Of a DNA stretch of 64,000 bases, positions 53,601-62,628 are shown piece by piece. A program made the translations under genes and the position numbers. The notes beneath the pieces were generated by a model. That model made no database searches. It worked only from the letters and a program-made list of their open reading frames with translations, and was not told where the DNA came from. The number at the start of each line of letters is the position of its first letter. Within the stretch, counting starts at the first letter, position 1. Source of the DNA: Brachycybe producta (lineage: Eukaryota > Arthropoda > Diplopoda > Playtdesmida > Andrognathidae). Where the stretch lies: assembly GCA_036925085.1 (NCBI GenBank), contig JAUPFP010000035.1, forward strand, positions 1,131,501 to 1,195,500. Reading direction: 5' to 3'.

Positions 53601-55374
53601 TGCCGAAATCAAAATGCACACCGACGCCTCTGCTTACGGCATCGGAGCTATCCTCTACCAACAGTCACCATCTAAGGAACTGCAGATCCTGGGTGGTGTC
53701 TCTCGAGTGCTCCGAGACGCCGAATTAAACTATTCAACAACGGATAAAGAGTGCCTCGCAGTGGTGTACGGCATCGTCAAGTTTAGACCTTATCTCTTTA
53801 ACAAAGCCTTTGTCATCGTCACCGACCATCATGCACTGTGCTACTTAAAAACCGCACAGCGACTCCAAGGACGCCTGGGTCGCTGGCAGCTGCTGCTCCA
53901 GGAATACGACTACACCGTAGTCTACAAAGCCGGCATCACTCACGTGGATGCAGATTGCATTTCACGGAGTCCGGTGGACGTTCCTGAAGACTGGAAGCTG
54001 CAGGCTACCCCAGATGACCTCGACGACAGCGTGGTTTACGCAGTCACTTTGCGTTGGGATTGGTCGGTTGAACAAACAAGAGACCCGAACGTGACACAGA
54101 TTAAGACCGAACTTCGCAACAATCCAAGTACCGAGCTTCACCATACCTATGTCATCATAGACGAGGTTTTGTGTGCCCTTGTCTACCAGGGCAGCATAAC
54201 ACCCAAGCTCGTGACGGTGGTACCCAAACATCTGGTACCCGAAGTTCTGAGACTCTTACACGATAGTCCTGAAGCCGGACATTTCGGCCAGGATAAGACA
54301 TTAGAAAAGGTGTGCCAACGGTTCTTTTGGCCAACCTGGAAGCAGGATACCATCGAGTATGTGCGCACGTGCGAGATATGCCAAAAGTGCAAGACACCAC
54401 AGTCCAAGCTGCCCGGGTTCCTCCATGAAATGGAAATTGGAGACCCAGGTGAATGCTGGGGAATCGATTACATCGGTCCCCTGCCAAAATCACTGGGTGG
54501 TGTCAAGCACATCATCCTGGCAGTGGATTACGCCACCAGATTCTGTTTCGCACGAGCTGTGCACAGCCAGTCGGCCAAAACAACTAAGAATTTCCTCCAA
54601 GATACGATCGTGTATCTTATCGGGATGCCCAGGAGGATAATCACCGACCGGGGAACACCTTTTACAGCTAAAGACACACAAGCGCTGTGTGACGAGCTGG
54701 GAATAAAGCACGCCACCACGACAGCGTACTTTCCGCAAGGAGACGGTCTTGCGGAAAGGACCAACAAAACTATAATGCAGACCGTCAAGAGACTCCTGAC
54801 GCCTGAAAAAGGACAGCGGGATTGGTATTTCCATCTCCAAGCCGCCACCTTCGCTTACAACACCGCGACCCATACGTCAACGAAGTTCTCGCCATACCGC
54901 TTAATGTTTGGAAGAGAGGCCCGACTACGAATCGACAATCGGGCACCTCTCCTACCGAAGGTTATGGATTCAAACCCTGCAGCACCTTCTGTGGTTGCCA
55001 CGGAAGAGGTCGAGATCGCAAGGGCCAACCTGCACGAGGCCCATTTGCGACAGAAGAAGTACTATGACGCAAGACGGAAAACTCCACACACGTATAAAAT
55101 CGGAGACCCAGTACTCGTTCGAGACCAACGCATCGTGCCTGACGAGACCAAGAAACTACGTTACTCGTACAGGGATGGTTACACGGTAACCAAAATCATC
55201 AGCGACACGGTGCTCGAGCTGGAGCACGAAGATACGTTTGGAAGATTGATTCGAGACACGGTGAACATTGTGCATATCAAGCCAAAACAACTGAGGACAG
55301 TTGTTCAAGGGTTGGAGGGGGAAGACAAATCCAGCTCCCCACAACAAGAGGAACCTACCTCCTCACCACAATAA
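50698..55374 (+). CDS. Pro-pol polyprotein of element D (1558 aa)
   Basis: One uninterrupted frame from the ATG at 50698. Residues 1-300 are Tyr/Pro/Thr-rich with a lone CDGC pair and no capsid or CCHC knuckle. The protease follows at about 365-460 (MLVDTGAHGSVIS, AILGRDLGRAL). RT is at about 680-900 ([37 protein letters not shown], catalytic YLDDI near 826). RNase H has MHTDASAYGIG, TDKECLAVVYG and TDHHALCYL. The integrase H-H-C-C region is at about 1185-1230 (PEAGHFGQDKTLEKVCQRFF, CEICQKC), and the core has GIDYIGPL, TDRGTPF and GDGLAER with D, D, E in place. The C-terminal domain (VNIVHIKPKQL) has no chromodomain. All catalytic motifs look intact. It lacks gag and would need particles from elsewhere. 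Confidence 0.96.
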   Translation: MDAHPRLTGTARRALPHSRGSIYPSALWRAYATSQTYDTQYAASSRVAVPLGPTIDPVIQPGTWWVPRSGGTQSNDVHQQSTRRTARPTNNSTFRRLMSSTCYSRYQQERPPLLPDPLPTQSCDGCKLNTIMHQLNELKIQITHMMIIHNGTQPPPAPPPTTCTTTPQYRSEADNSPPYAVGHREPYESGYDSYYRRHVPGPYTTPEERAYYVPRYTNYERTEHQYAHPIYDFTREASDTDHRSVVMVPDMPPETTNYDRAPAGMPIMMVDYIPELTWGMDDLTTWHGTLEVINLATAALGCTANEVVAILAPGGGASLQGRPCCRRMLKDLYRQLKNTCMPQEIGDHSVSDDSPKITVTINGKEVRMLVDTGAHGSVISKALAKQLQLNIKPMAHPPRIEGVGGNTIAVAGQVSATVEIAKQSATGRLLVITGPPDAILGRDLGRALKLLVSMQTNKVYLEDDLFESALRRQSIQAYVKSALEEITPATLGESDTAPIEVKLMQQPNEYLVVKGLTQLTGHGTTLVEVEASGILTDQDLFVVSPDEKLRASRGVWVAPGIMQGRNSNSFLVEVLNTTTGPLTLASGEVIAHVQKDYCFETVEVKTTSNADPIMTKESGAKFDEAMQLGPRLRNGQRRILMDLLRSYRDVFALETSELGCTNLTEHRIDTGDHAPVREPLRRSGPEQREIIRKTVEEMLKSGVASESKSPYASAVVLVKKKDGQWRFCVDYRRLNDITKPDNFPLPRIDDALDSLRGSRIFATLDMISGYWQFEVAKEDREKTAFITPGGLFEFNRMPFGLRNAPATMQRALDILLAGHKWETCLVYLDDIIVFGATFEQFLERLDCVLGLLREAGLKLHPEKSFFGYDEVLYLGHIISKEGVRPDPKKVVAISDLAAPTNVKEVKRFLGMAGFYRRFIVNFAHIAKPLTDMTKKGLPFLWTIDREAAFTLLKTKLVTAPILAIYDPDAEIKMHTDASAYGIGAILYQQSPSKELQILGGVSRVLRDAELNYSTTDKECLAVVYGIVKFRPYLFNKAFVIVTDHHALCYLKTAQRLQGRLGRWQLLLQEYDYTVVYKAGITHVDADCISRSPVDVPEDWKLQATPDDLDDSVVYAVTLRWDWSVEQTRDPNVTQIKTELRNNPSTELHHTYVIIDEVLCALVYQGSITPKLVTVVPKHLVPEVLRLLHDSPEAGHFGQDKTLEKVCQRFFWPTWKQDTIEYVRTCEICQKCKTPQSKLPGFLHEMEIGDPGECWGIDYIGPLPKSLGGVKHIILAVDYATRFCFARAVHSQSAKTTKNFLQDTIVYLIGMPRRIITDRGTPFTAKDTQALCDELGIKHATTTAYFPQGDGLAERTNKTIMQTVKRLLTPEKGQRDWYFHLQAATFAYNTATHTSTKFSPYRLMFGREARLRIDNRAPLLPKVMDSNPAAPSVVATEEVEIARANLHEAHLRQKKYYDARRKTPHTYKIGDPVLVRDQRIVPDETKKLRYSYRDGYTVTKIISDTVLELEHEDTFGRLIRDTVNIVHIKPKQLRTVVQGLEGEDKSSSPQQEEPTSSPQ

Positions 55375-55744
55375 ACCAATAACCCTATCAACAACCCACA
55401 CAACCTAAATTTTTTCTTTCGGTTGTTTATATCATCACATTGGTCACTTGCTGACACACACCAATATAAACAAACAACAACGTGTGTGACCACAAACATT
55501 CACACACCCCTGCTCACATTTCACCACTCGAATCTGATTCCAATGGGGAAACTTTCGCACACTGCGTTTGGGGACCAGGTCGTCTGACAACAATAACAAA
55601 CAATAGTGGAAGAACGGCGTTTAATACTCAGAAACCGACACCCCGCGAGCCTCCAATAACAAACAAATTGGGTGGCTTATTGGAGTTCCAGCCAGCTTCG
55701 TGGAATTATACGATTTCCATGGGACCCTGGAATTTCACACCTCG

Positions 55745-56722
55745 ATGGGGAAGTCGGGAAACACACAAGTATATAGCCAACGCCAGGCTGGTCACCAGCA
55801 CTTCGGAAACAATTCTGGAAGAACAAGGATGTCACAGTGCAACGAAACAACGGGAAGCCAGGACGATGCCATCCCTGACCCATCTACTAGGATGGACTCG
55901 GATGACACGACAACGCAGCAACTCGGCATCGAGGAAGTCGGGGACGACACAGCACGCGCCATCGACCTAACGACGTCAACTGCCTCGTCTCGCCATATCG
56001 CCGCAGCCTCAGCAACCCCCGTACTAACTTTGCCGCAAGTGACACAACCTTTTCGCATACCAACAGTCACTACCAGGAGACTACCGGTATATCGACCGCT
56101 TCGTCAGGAAGCACGATGTGAAAGACTGCTAAATAATTGCTGGGCACTCTGGCAACGACAGGTGCGGCCCGCAAACACCTATTACATCGGTCACTATGAC
56201 CTGATGGAGGGATTTCCGCGCCTCTACATACCGGAGGAAGGGCGCTACGTTGTAGGAATGTCATACTACCTGCAACTCTCTATGGCCGTCCTAATTCCGT
56301 CCACCCGGTACATCGAAATATACCAGTTTGCCGAGCAGCCCATCACTCCAGCATTGGGCGCCCTTCAGCAGGCTTTCTTTAACAGTCTCCTGGGAGTCCC
56401 ACTTAACGGAGCATACAGCATTGCCCGAATGATCGTTTGGAGGACCCGCGCCACTTACCAGGCCGCCATCCTGTGGGACGCCGTTTACGGTGTCCTCACC
56501 GGGCAACCACCGGGCCGACTGATCGCCGCCGACGCCACCGTCCACCGAAGTTTCATGGAAAGTCTCCGGGGCTTCGACAACGGATGGATCGTCGCCGCCT
56601 GGGAATCCTATCATCCCTGGCTGCGGAGCCACCTCCTCCACTCACCGTCAGACCCCCTACAAGCACTTCACGGATATGTTTCTGCATGTACATGTGCATG
56701 CAATCAACCGACGTGGGTATAG
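55745..56722 (+). CDS. Extra 3' ORF of element D (325 aa), LNN-box domain
   Basis: Begins about 370 bases after pol; the first ATG in frame is at 55745, though splicing could supply another start. Residues 1-120 are Ser/Thr/Gln-rich. From about residue 124: RLLNNCWALWQ, TYYIGHYDLMEGFPRLY, GRYVVGMSYYLQ with a hydrophobic strand, a helical block (ITPALGALQQAFFNSLLG), AILWDAVYGVL and a Trp-containing end (WIVAAWESYHPWL). The E protein shows the same order at roughly one-third identity by eye, and A and C more distantly. No signal peptide or membrane segment. The family is not recognised; a structural or RNA-binding role is only a guess. Confidence 0.85.
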   Translation: MGKSGNTQVYSQRQAGHQHFGNNSGRTRMSQCNETTGSQDDAIPDPSTRMDSDDTTTQQLGIEEVGDDTARAIDLTTSTASSRHIAAASATPVLTLPQVTQPFRIPTVTTRRLPVYRPLRQEARCERLLNNCWALWQRQVRPANTYYIGHYDLMEGFPRLYIPEEGRYVVGMSYYLQLSMAVLIPSTRYIEIYQFAEQPITPALGALQQAFFNSLLGVPLNGAYSIARMIVWRTRATYQAAILWDAVYGVLTGQPPGRLIAADATVHRSFMESLRGFDNGWIVAAWESYHPWLRSHLLHSPSDPLQALHGYVSACTCACNQPTWV

Positions 56723-56839
56723 ATTAGAAAACCGTGTGGTCACCGCCCATTGGGGTGGTGAGCTCGGAAAATATAAAAAAAAAAGAGAAAAGAATTCTGT
56801 TATAACCGCTTTATGTATAAATAAGTATTTCTTGTAAAT

Positions 56840-57062
56840 TTCCATAGGAACTCGCCACCCAGCGAGTGTTAATTGTGTTTGCCTTTTTATTTTCAGAATT
56901 TGCATTTTCAAAGGGCGCTGACACTTTGGTGCCAGTGCCTTTCCATAACCACCTCTGTACACGGTAAGTCCTCAGCCACCCATGTCTCCCCGCTGCGTAA
57001 CTTGAAAACCTTCCACCCTTGGCTGGAGTACGAGGACGTACTCCAAGCAAAGTTGGAGGGTA
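56840..57062 (+). promoter_or_regulatory. 3' terminal signals of D: hairpins, splice-like site, purine tract
   Basis: In order: hairpin CTCGC-CACCCA-GCGAG (56852-56867), acceptor-like TTTTATTTTCAG (56885-56896), donor-like CGGTAAGT (56961-56968), hairpin GGAGTACG-AGGA-CGTACTCC (57024-57043), and purine tract AGTTGGAGGGTA just before the LTR. Both hairpins and the tract recur in E, and the second hairpin recurs in F with a different loop but intact pairing. Confidence 0.65.
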
Positions 57063-57749
57063 TGTAACACCCTGTAAATCGTGATCCCGCCAAAACCATA
57101 GCCTGGGGGGTAAACAACTCTCAACCGTCCCTCCCTCCTCTCTGACTCACCTTTCTGACTCATGCCCAAGTGGCGGATTGATACATAAAGGACCATGGTC
57201 ACTTGGACCTGGTTACACCTCGCAGGTGTACACAGGTCCAAGGTATAAAAGGACCATGTTCCTCTTTGTTCCTCAGTTCTTTCCTTTGCCTGTTTTTGCG
57301 ATACATTCCAAATCAATGGGCCTGAGGATTTCCAGTTAGTATTTTACTATTCACCCTTGTATCTGTACTTCTTACAAGGAATGAATAAAAGTGTTGTAAT
57401 AAGAAGTAGCGTTGTCTCTATGTTTATGTAAATAACTTCTCTTCAGAGGCCGGAGGTTTCATAGGGCAGGAGCTATACGATTCTCAGCAGCTACAACATC
57501 TTCTCTAGTCGGAATACCGATGGAGAAGATGTATATCAGCATCAACCGGAAGAGAGAGAGATGGCCGCCACTCTCCTGCATTGATTTCACCCCCATGCAG
57601 AAGAGTGACTACAATCTATCTCCATCCAGCTCTCTCTACAGCTCGGATCTTCTCTGTGCAGGTGTCATACTGCTCAGAGAAGAAACGAAAAGTAGAAAAT
57701 GTCATCTAAAGGTTGGTAATAAAATATTGGTTGATGTCAAAAGCTCACA
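57063..57749 (+). repeat. 3' LTR of element D
   Basis: Same 687 bases as 47693-48379 apart from one difference noted by eye (CCCGCC for CCCACC near the start). TATAAAA at 57244-57250 and AATAAA at 57384-57389. Confidence 0.95.
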
Positions 57750-57908
57750 CCTTTATATAAATTTTGAAAAGGTCCTTCTATTTTATTTAATAACATTTAA
57801 AATCGTACGTTTTTTAAACCCCATGTTAAATCCTGTAGGACCAAAAATTCATCCCACAAACATTTGAAGAACTCTCGTTAAAAACGACTTAGAACAATAA
57901 CAAAATAG
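57750..57908 (-). repeat. Satellite-related repeat between D and E
   Basis: Continues the repeat interrupted at 47692 (CCTTTATATAAATTTTGAAAAGG) and reaches the LTR of E. D and E thus lie tail to tail only 159 bases apart in one repeat. Confidence 0.8.
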
Positions 57909-58596
57909 TGTGAGCTTTTGACATCAACCAATATTTTATTACCAACCTTTAGATGACATTTTCTACTTTTCGTTTCTTCTCTGAGCAGTATGACACCTGC
58001 ACAGAGAAGATCCGAGCTGTAGAGAGAGCTGGATGGAGATAGATTGAAGTCACTCTTCTGCATGGGGGTGAAATCAATGCAGGAGAGTGGCGGCCATCTC
58101 TCTCTCTTCCGGTTGATGCTGATATACATCTTCTCCATCGGTATTCCGACTAGAGAAGATGTTGTAGCTGCTGAGAATCGTATAGCTCCTGCCCTATGAA
58201 ACCTCCGGCCTCTGAAGAGAAGTTATTTACATAAAGACATAGAGACAACGCTACTTCTTGTTACAACACTTTTATTCATTCCTTGTAAGAAGTACAGATA
58301 CAAGGGTGAATAGTAATATACTAACTGGAAATCCTCAGGCCCATGATTTGGAATGTATCGCAAAAACAGGCAAAGGAAAGAACTGAGGAACAAAGAGGAA
58401 CATGGTCCTTTTATACCTTGGACCTGTGTACACCTGCGAGGTGTAACCAGGTCCAAGTGACCATGGTCCTTTATGTATCAATCCGCCACTTGGGCATGAG
58501 TCAGAAAGGTGAGTCAGAGAGGAGGGAGGGACGGTTGAGAGTTGTTTACCCCCCAGGCTATGGTTTTGGCGGGATCACGATTTACAGGGTGTTACA
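57909..58596 (-). repeat. 3' LTR of element E
   Basis: Inverse copy of the D LTR (688 bp) with all its signals: palindrome, TATAAAAGG, AATAAA, terminal AGCTCACA at 57909. The internal 165 bases next to it (58597-58740) are also nearly identical to D, after which similarity falls sharply. Confidence 0.95.
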
Positions 58597-58999
58597 TACC
58601 CTCCAACTTTGCTTGGAGTACGTCCTCGTACTCCAGCCAAGGGTGGAAGGTTTTCAAGTTACGCAGCGGGGAGACATGGGTGGCTGAGGACTTACCGTGT
58701 ACAGAGGTGGTTATGGAAAGGCACTGGCACCGAAGTGTCAGCGCCCTTAAAAATTGGAAAAGGCTGAAAACATAAAACAAAGATAATTAATGCTCGCTGA
58801 GTGGCGAGCCGCTATTGAAATCTAAAAAGAAAAGAACAGTTGCAACGTATTTTATTTTTTTATAAATTTTTCGATAATGCCACCCGGATGGGTGGCAACC
58901 ACATGAGTACATGTGGCGCGCAGCTATCCCTGCTGCGGAGGGTGGGGAGGATCCTGGGTCCATGAACTGTACGGGGGGGTAATCCCGCCGGACCTGGCC

Positions 59000-61177
59000 T
59001 CATCGGTAGCTGGATGCGGCAGACAGCCATTGTCCCTGGTCGTCAGGTAGATCCCGGTGGAAGATATTGAAGATGTCCCGGTCCCCGATAATCTTACGGG
59101 AGGACCGCTTGTTGTACAGTGTAGCCCAAGCGGCGTCCCATAAGACGGCGATTCGGTAACGAGGATCCGGTTCCGGAATGTAGTGACGACTGGTACGGAA
59201 CGTCTGTCCAGCTGGCAGTCTAAAGACGGAGTTGACGAAAGCTCCCAAAAGGGCTTCCGTGGCTTCATCGATGGCATCTCCGGCGAAACTGGTGGTTTCA
59301 ACAATCCGTCTTCTTGGGAAGACGATGGTGATGAGGACACTTGTTAGGCGGGAGAGTCCCACGACATATCGCTCCCGGGGAGGGAGGTCCAGACGGGGAA
59401 ACCCTTCCTCCAAAGAGAAGTGTCCTACGTAAAGGGTGTTGGCCGAGCGCACTTCGCGCTGCCAAGTGACCCACCGATTGTTGAGCAACCTCTCGCCGGA
59501 GGTGGCTGCACGGAACGGATGATCCAGCGGTAACCGCCCCAGAGTAGCCCCGGCATGGGGTACAGTGGGCGGTGCGGCTGGTCGGGCTGGTGTTGGAGCC
59601 GCAGGTTCCAAAGAAACTGATGCGCCCGTGATAGGCCTGGCATGGCGCAAGGCGGACCGGGCCATATCGCGGGCCCGCTGACGTAGTCGCTTCGATGCCG
59701 ACTTCCTGCTCAGCGCCTCCAGTGGCTTGGCACTTCCTGGTGCACGGCCCAGTGCTTCCATGGGGTCACCTCCCTGTCGCATGACGTCTTGCAGAAGGTT
59801 TGTGATGGCCTTCTGTTTTTTCAAGAACGCGGCACGCTCTGCGGAAGGTGGCGGCATCAAAGGTGTAGGCGTAGGTTGTCCAGAAGGGCGGCCCGGAGGT
59901 GGCGGAGGAGGAGAGCGACGCGGGACCCAAGTAGGAGGGCCCCGAGTTTCATAGCGATGGTCGCGGTCCAGTTGGACTCGGTGATCCTGTAGGTCTTGCC
60001 TGACCCTTGGGTCGAAGTTATTACGCGGCGGAGGGCCGCGTCCAGAGGAACCACGTTGTTCCTGCTGACTTCTTCCGTCGGGTCGGCGTCGGGGCGAAAG
60101 ATGGGAACCACGTGGCGAAGAGCGACGTGGTTGTGGCCGTTGAAGAGAGTCTCGAGGAGAGTGGTGGCCCCTGTAGGACTGTTGAGGCTCCTTGGGGCGA
60201 GCCCCAGTGGGAACCTGAACACGAACAGGTTGGGGAACCACCACTATGGAAGGTAGCTTTGGAGTCGGAGTTGGTGTGGCGGCCTCGCTGCGTGGAGGCG
60301 TGGCACATCGGGAGGTTGGTGGTGACGATAATGGTGTATGAGGAGGAGGCGGCGGAGTGATTGACGGCACCGGTGAGCAGTGTTGGAAAGGCTCTGGTGG
60401 CGTTATGGGTGGAGAAGGAGATGTGGAGAGGCCAGTTGTCAGGGTTGCTGGCGAGTTCGAGGATGGAGGTGATGACGTAGCTGATGACGTAACTCGGGCG
60501 GCTTCTTGGAGTCGGGCCTCGATTCGCAGGAGCTCCTCCTTCGGGAGTTGCGCCGTACACGGTAAGCCCAGCTCGACAAGGCGGGCGCAAACCGCACGGA
60601 GGTACGCCAGATTGTCCTCCCCTTCCTTCTTATCTCTGGCTGCCCGACGAAGAGCAGCCTCCCTCTGCAGCTCCAAGTGGAGGTCTTCGAGGGGGGAGGG
60701 CACAGATCCACCTCCCCCACGCTTCCCTCTTGCTTCAGCTCCACCCGGAATGGGTTGACCAGGCGCGATGCTATCGCGGAACGCCTGGTTAACCCCCCAT
60801 GCCATGAGGTTGATATCGATGCGGTCTTCCCGCTCCTCCCAGTAGTGTTTTGATGTCGTGACGTCGAAGGGGACGATGCTGCTTGGAGCAGCAGGCTTCC
60901 CTTCGCGCCCGACATTGGCAGGTCGCTTGAAGCTTGCTTTTAGGCGCTTCTCCCCACGCCGGTGAAAATTCTCCGGTTCGGAGGAGGTGCGGCGCCTATC
61001 TATTATGTTTGGCGACTCTCTTCTTGTTGTGGGCGCACTGGCGGCGCCCGCCTTTTGTAGCTGGCAGGTAGATTGAGAGAGGGGTTCAGCGGTCCCCGCC
61101 GTTCCACTCTCCGTCTCATCTTCACTAGAAGAGGCAGACATCATTCTGCCTCCTCTCCATGAGCCTCTACCTGGCAT
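59000..61177 (-). CDS. Extra 3' ORF of element E (725 aa), LNN-box domain
   Basis: ATG-started frame. Residues 1-540 are Pro/Ser/Arg-rich and probably disordered, with a coiled-coil-like acidic and basic helix near 165-230 (LHLELQREAALRRAARDKKE) and long Pro runs. From about 558: ERLLNNRWVTWQ, TLYVGHFSLEEGFPRLDLP, RYVVGLSRL, a hydrophobic strand, a helical block, VLWDAAWATLYN and a Trp-containing end. The C-terminal domain is closest to that of D yet only about one-third identical, although the LTRs are nearly the same. No signal peptide or membrane helix. Function unknown. Confidence 0.83.
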   Translation of the reverse strand: MPGRGSWRGGRMMSASSSEDETESGTAGTAEPLSQSTCQLQKAGAASAPTTRRESPNIIDRRRTSSEPENFHRRGEKRLKASFKRPANVGREGKPAAPSSIVPFDVTTSKHYWEEREDRIDINLMAWGVNQAFRDSIAPGQPIPGGAEARGKRGGGGSVPSPLEDLHLELQREAALRRAARDKKEGEDNLAYLRAVCARLVELGLPCTAQLPKEELLRIEARLQEAARVTSSATSSPPSSNSPATLTTGLSTSPSPPITPPEPFQHCSPVPSITPPPPPHTPLSSPPTSRCATPPRSEAATPTPTPKLPSIVVVPQPVRVQVPTGARPKEPQQSYRGHHSPRDSLQRPQPRRSSPRGSHLSPRRRPDGRSQQEQRGSSGRGPPPRNNFDPRVRQDLQDHRVQLDRDHRYETRGPPTWVPRRSPPPPPPGRPSGQPTPTPLMPPPSAERAAFLKKQKAITNLLQDVMRQGGDPMEALGRAPGSAKPLEALSRKSASKRLRQRARDMARSALRHARPITGASVSLEPAAPTPARPAAPPTVPHAGATLGRLPLDHPFRAATSGERLLNNRWVTWQREVRSANTLYVGHFSLEEGFPRLDLPPRERYVVGLSRLTSVLITIVFPRRRIVETTSFAGDAIDEATEALLGAFVNSVFRLPAGQTFRTSRHYIPEPDPRYRIAVLWDAAWATLYNKRSSRKIIGDRDIFNIFHRDLPDDQGQWLSAASSYR

Positions 61178-62628
61178 ATTTTCTTAAGAGTTTAAAAGTT
61201 CTTACTTTTTCAAAAGTCCCGCTGCTGGTGGTTACTTCCAAATAATAACAGAAATCGGTCCCCGATCACTCTGTTATTATTTCAAGAGGTCCAAAGAGTT
61301 CCGAAGGCCTGATGCACTGCATGTGAGTTCAAAGGCTTGAAGGTGGCACTCAAGCTTTTGATTAATAACAAAAACTGATGAAGTCCGAAATTAGAGTTTG
61401 GAACTTGGCACAAAAAGGACTTGAAGATTTGAAGAATCGAAGGTGAATATAATTGAGATGACAGGATGAATAAAACGAGTGCTTCTTTGAAGAGAGCAAA
61501 TCAAGTGGTAATTGACCAAGTTTGGTCACTTTTCTTATTTAATTTTAAAAGTTAGAAGGGCCGGCCCCTTTTAGAATAAGACACCTTACTCTAATTGGTT
61601 TCTTCACGACTTTATTTATGGGGGGTGGGGGTTGTCCCACCGACATTAGATGTGAGAGGTGTTGATCTAATTCTTATCAGAGTCGGTCCTGTTTATTATT
61701 TTTAGATAAACAAAAGGACTAAGGAATCTCGAGGGAGAAGGGCCGTTATTTTATTTCACACCGCGGTGTGAAGTTGCCCATTAACTTTCTCCCCTTCTTT
61801 TCCTTAATGCCTTTTTTTTTGGAAAAGAATAGGTCAGCAAGGTTACTAATGTACCTTGCTGTTTGTTATTATTTTTAGGGGGGGGAGTGGGACAGGAGTT
61901 GGTGTCCCACAATTCGATCTTAATTGAGAGGGTGACAGGTTCTTCAATTTTATTTTTTAATTGAAGGTGTCCGCTCTTACAAAATCCTCAAAACTGATTT
62001 TCTTCCTTTTTTATTTGTTTATGGCCAGCAGTTTTTGTTGTTTGTTTTTTTCTTTGAAGTCCCAGTGCATTGGTCTGGCCCCCAGAGCAATTGTCTCTTT
62101 GAAGTTTTCTATCCCTCTACTGTCAACATCATGGTCAATGACGTTCGTCCATAATAAAGGGGAGCACGGTGTTTTTCTTTTGCTGACCCTTTTATGGCTC
62201 TTGATTTTTTTCTTCTGAACGTCCTTGACTGGCCTTCGGCGTTTTCCTCAGGTGCACCACGTGGTTGACAGTTGTTTGTGAAGGCCACGTGGTTCCGGTG
62301 TAGTTTATTGCATGTTTGAAATGGTTGCCAATATGTAAATATTGGCGGCCATGTTGAAAAGTTTAGAAGTGTTTCAAAAATTAAAGTTGTGTGAATTTTG
62401 TAGAGTTTTGGGAGTTATTTGAGAGTGTTTAGAGGGGTTGTTGATGCTGTGGGGTTGTTTATTCGTTGGGGGGTTCCTTTTATCCCCTCCCCCACCTCTT
62501 GACAACTGTCCTCAGTTGTTTCTCAACACAACAATTCTCAAATTCCTCCCGCTCTTCTATTGTTGATATTTGATGGTTGCTAGTGTTTATTTCCATAGTC
62601 ATGAAATAAACACTGGTGAATTATTGTT
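61178..62628 (-). other. Spacer between gag and extra ORF of E
   Basis: No ORF in element sense. T-, G- and A-rich tracts alternate, with CACGTG palindromes near 62258 and 62289. A segment at about 62296-62360 reads, in element sense, ACTTTTCAACAT...GCAATAAACTACACCGGAA and resembles the leader of D near 49745-49790. This spacer takes the place where pol would be expected. Confidence 0.6.

Larger units (their letters stand above)
47693..57749 (+). mobile_element. Ty3/Gypsy LTR retrotransposon D, looks whole
   Basis: 10,057 bp with two 687-bp LTRs that differ, by eye, at one position, and target duplication CCTT (47689-47692, 57750-57753). Order: 5' LTR, primer site, 2.3-kb leader with a dimeric tandem repeat, a single pro-pol frame, extra ORF, conserved hairpin and purine tract, 3' LTR. 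Both frames look uninterrupted, so insertion was very recent. No gag can be recognised anywhere between the primer site and the protease. Family B, E and F copies share its LTR. Confidence 0.95.

Noticed and set aside
4038-61177. Extra 3' ORFs as envelope genes
   Set aside because: None of the four has a signal peptide, transmembrane helix or furin-type site in a suitable place.
16540-61177. C-terminal LNN-box domain as a Ulp1-like cysteine protease
   Set aside because: The LNN opening and strand pattern recall that fold, but the His-Asp-Gln-Cys catalytic set is not visible in any of the four.
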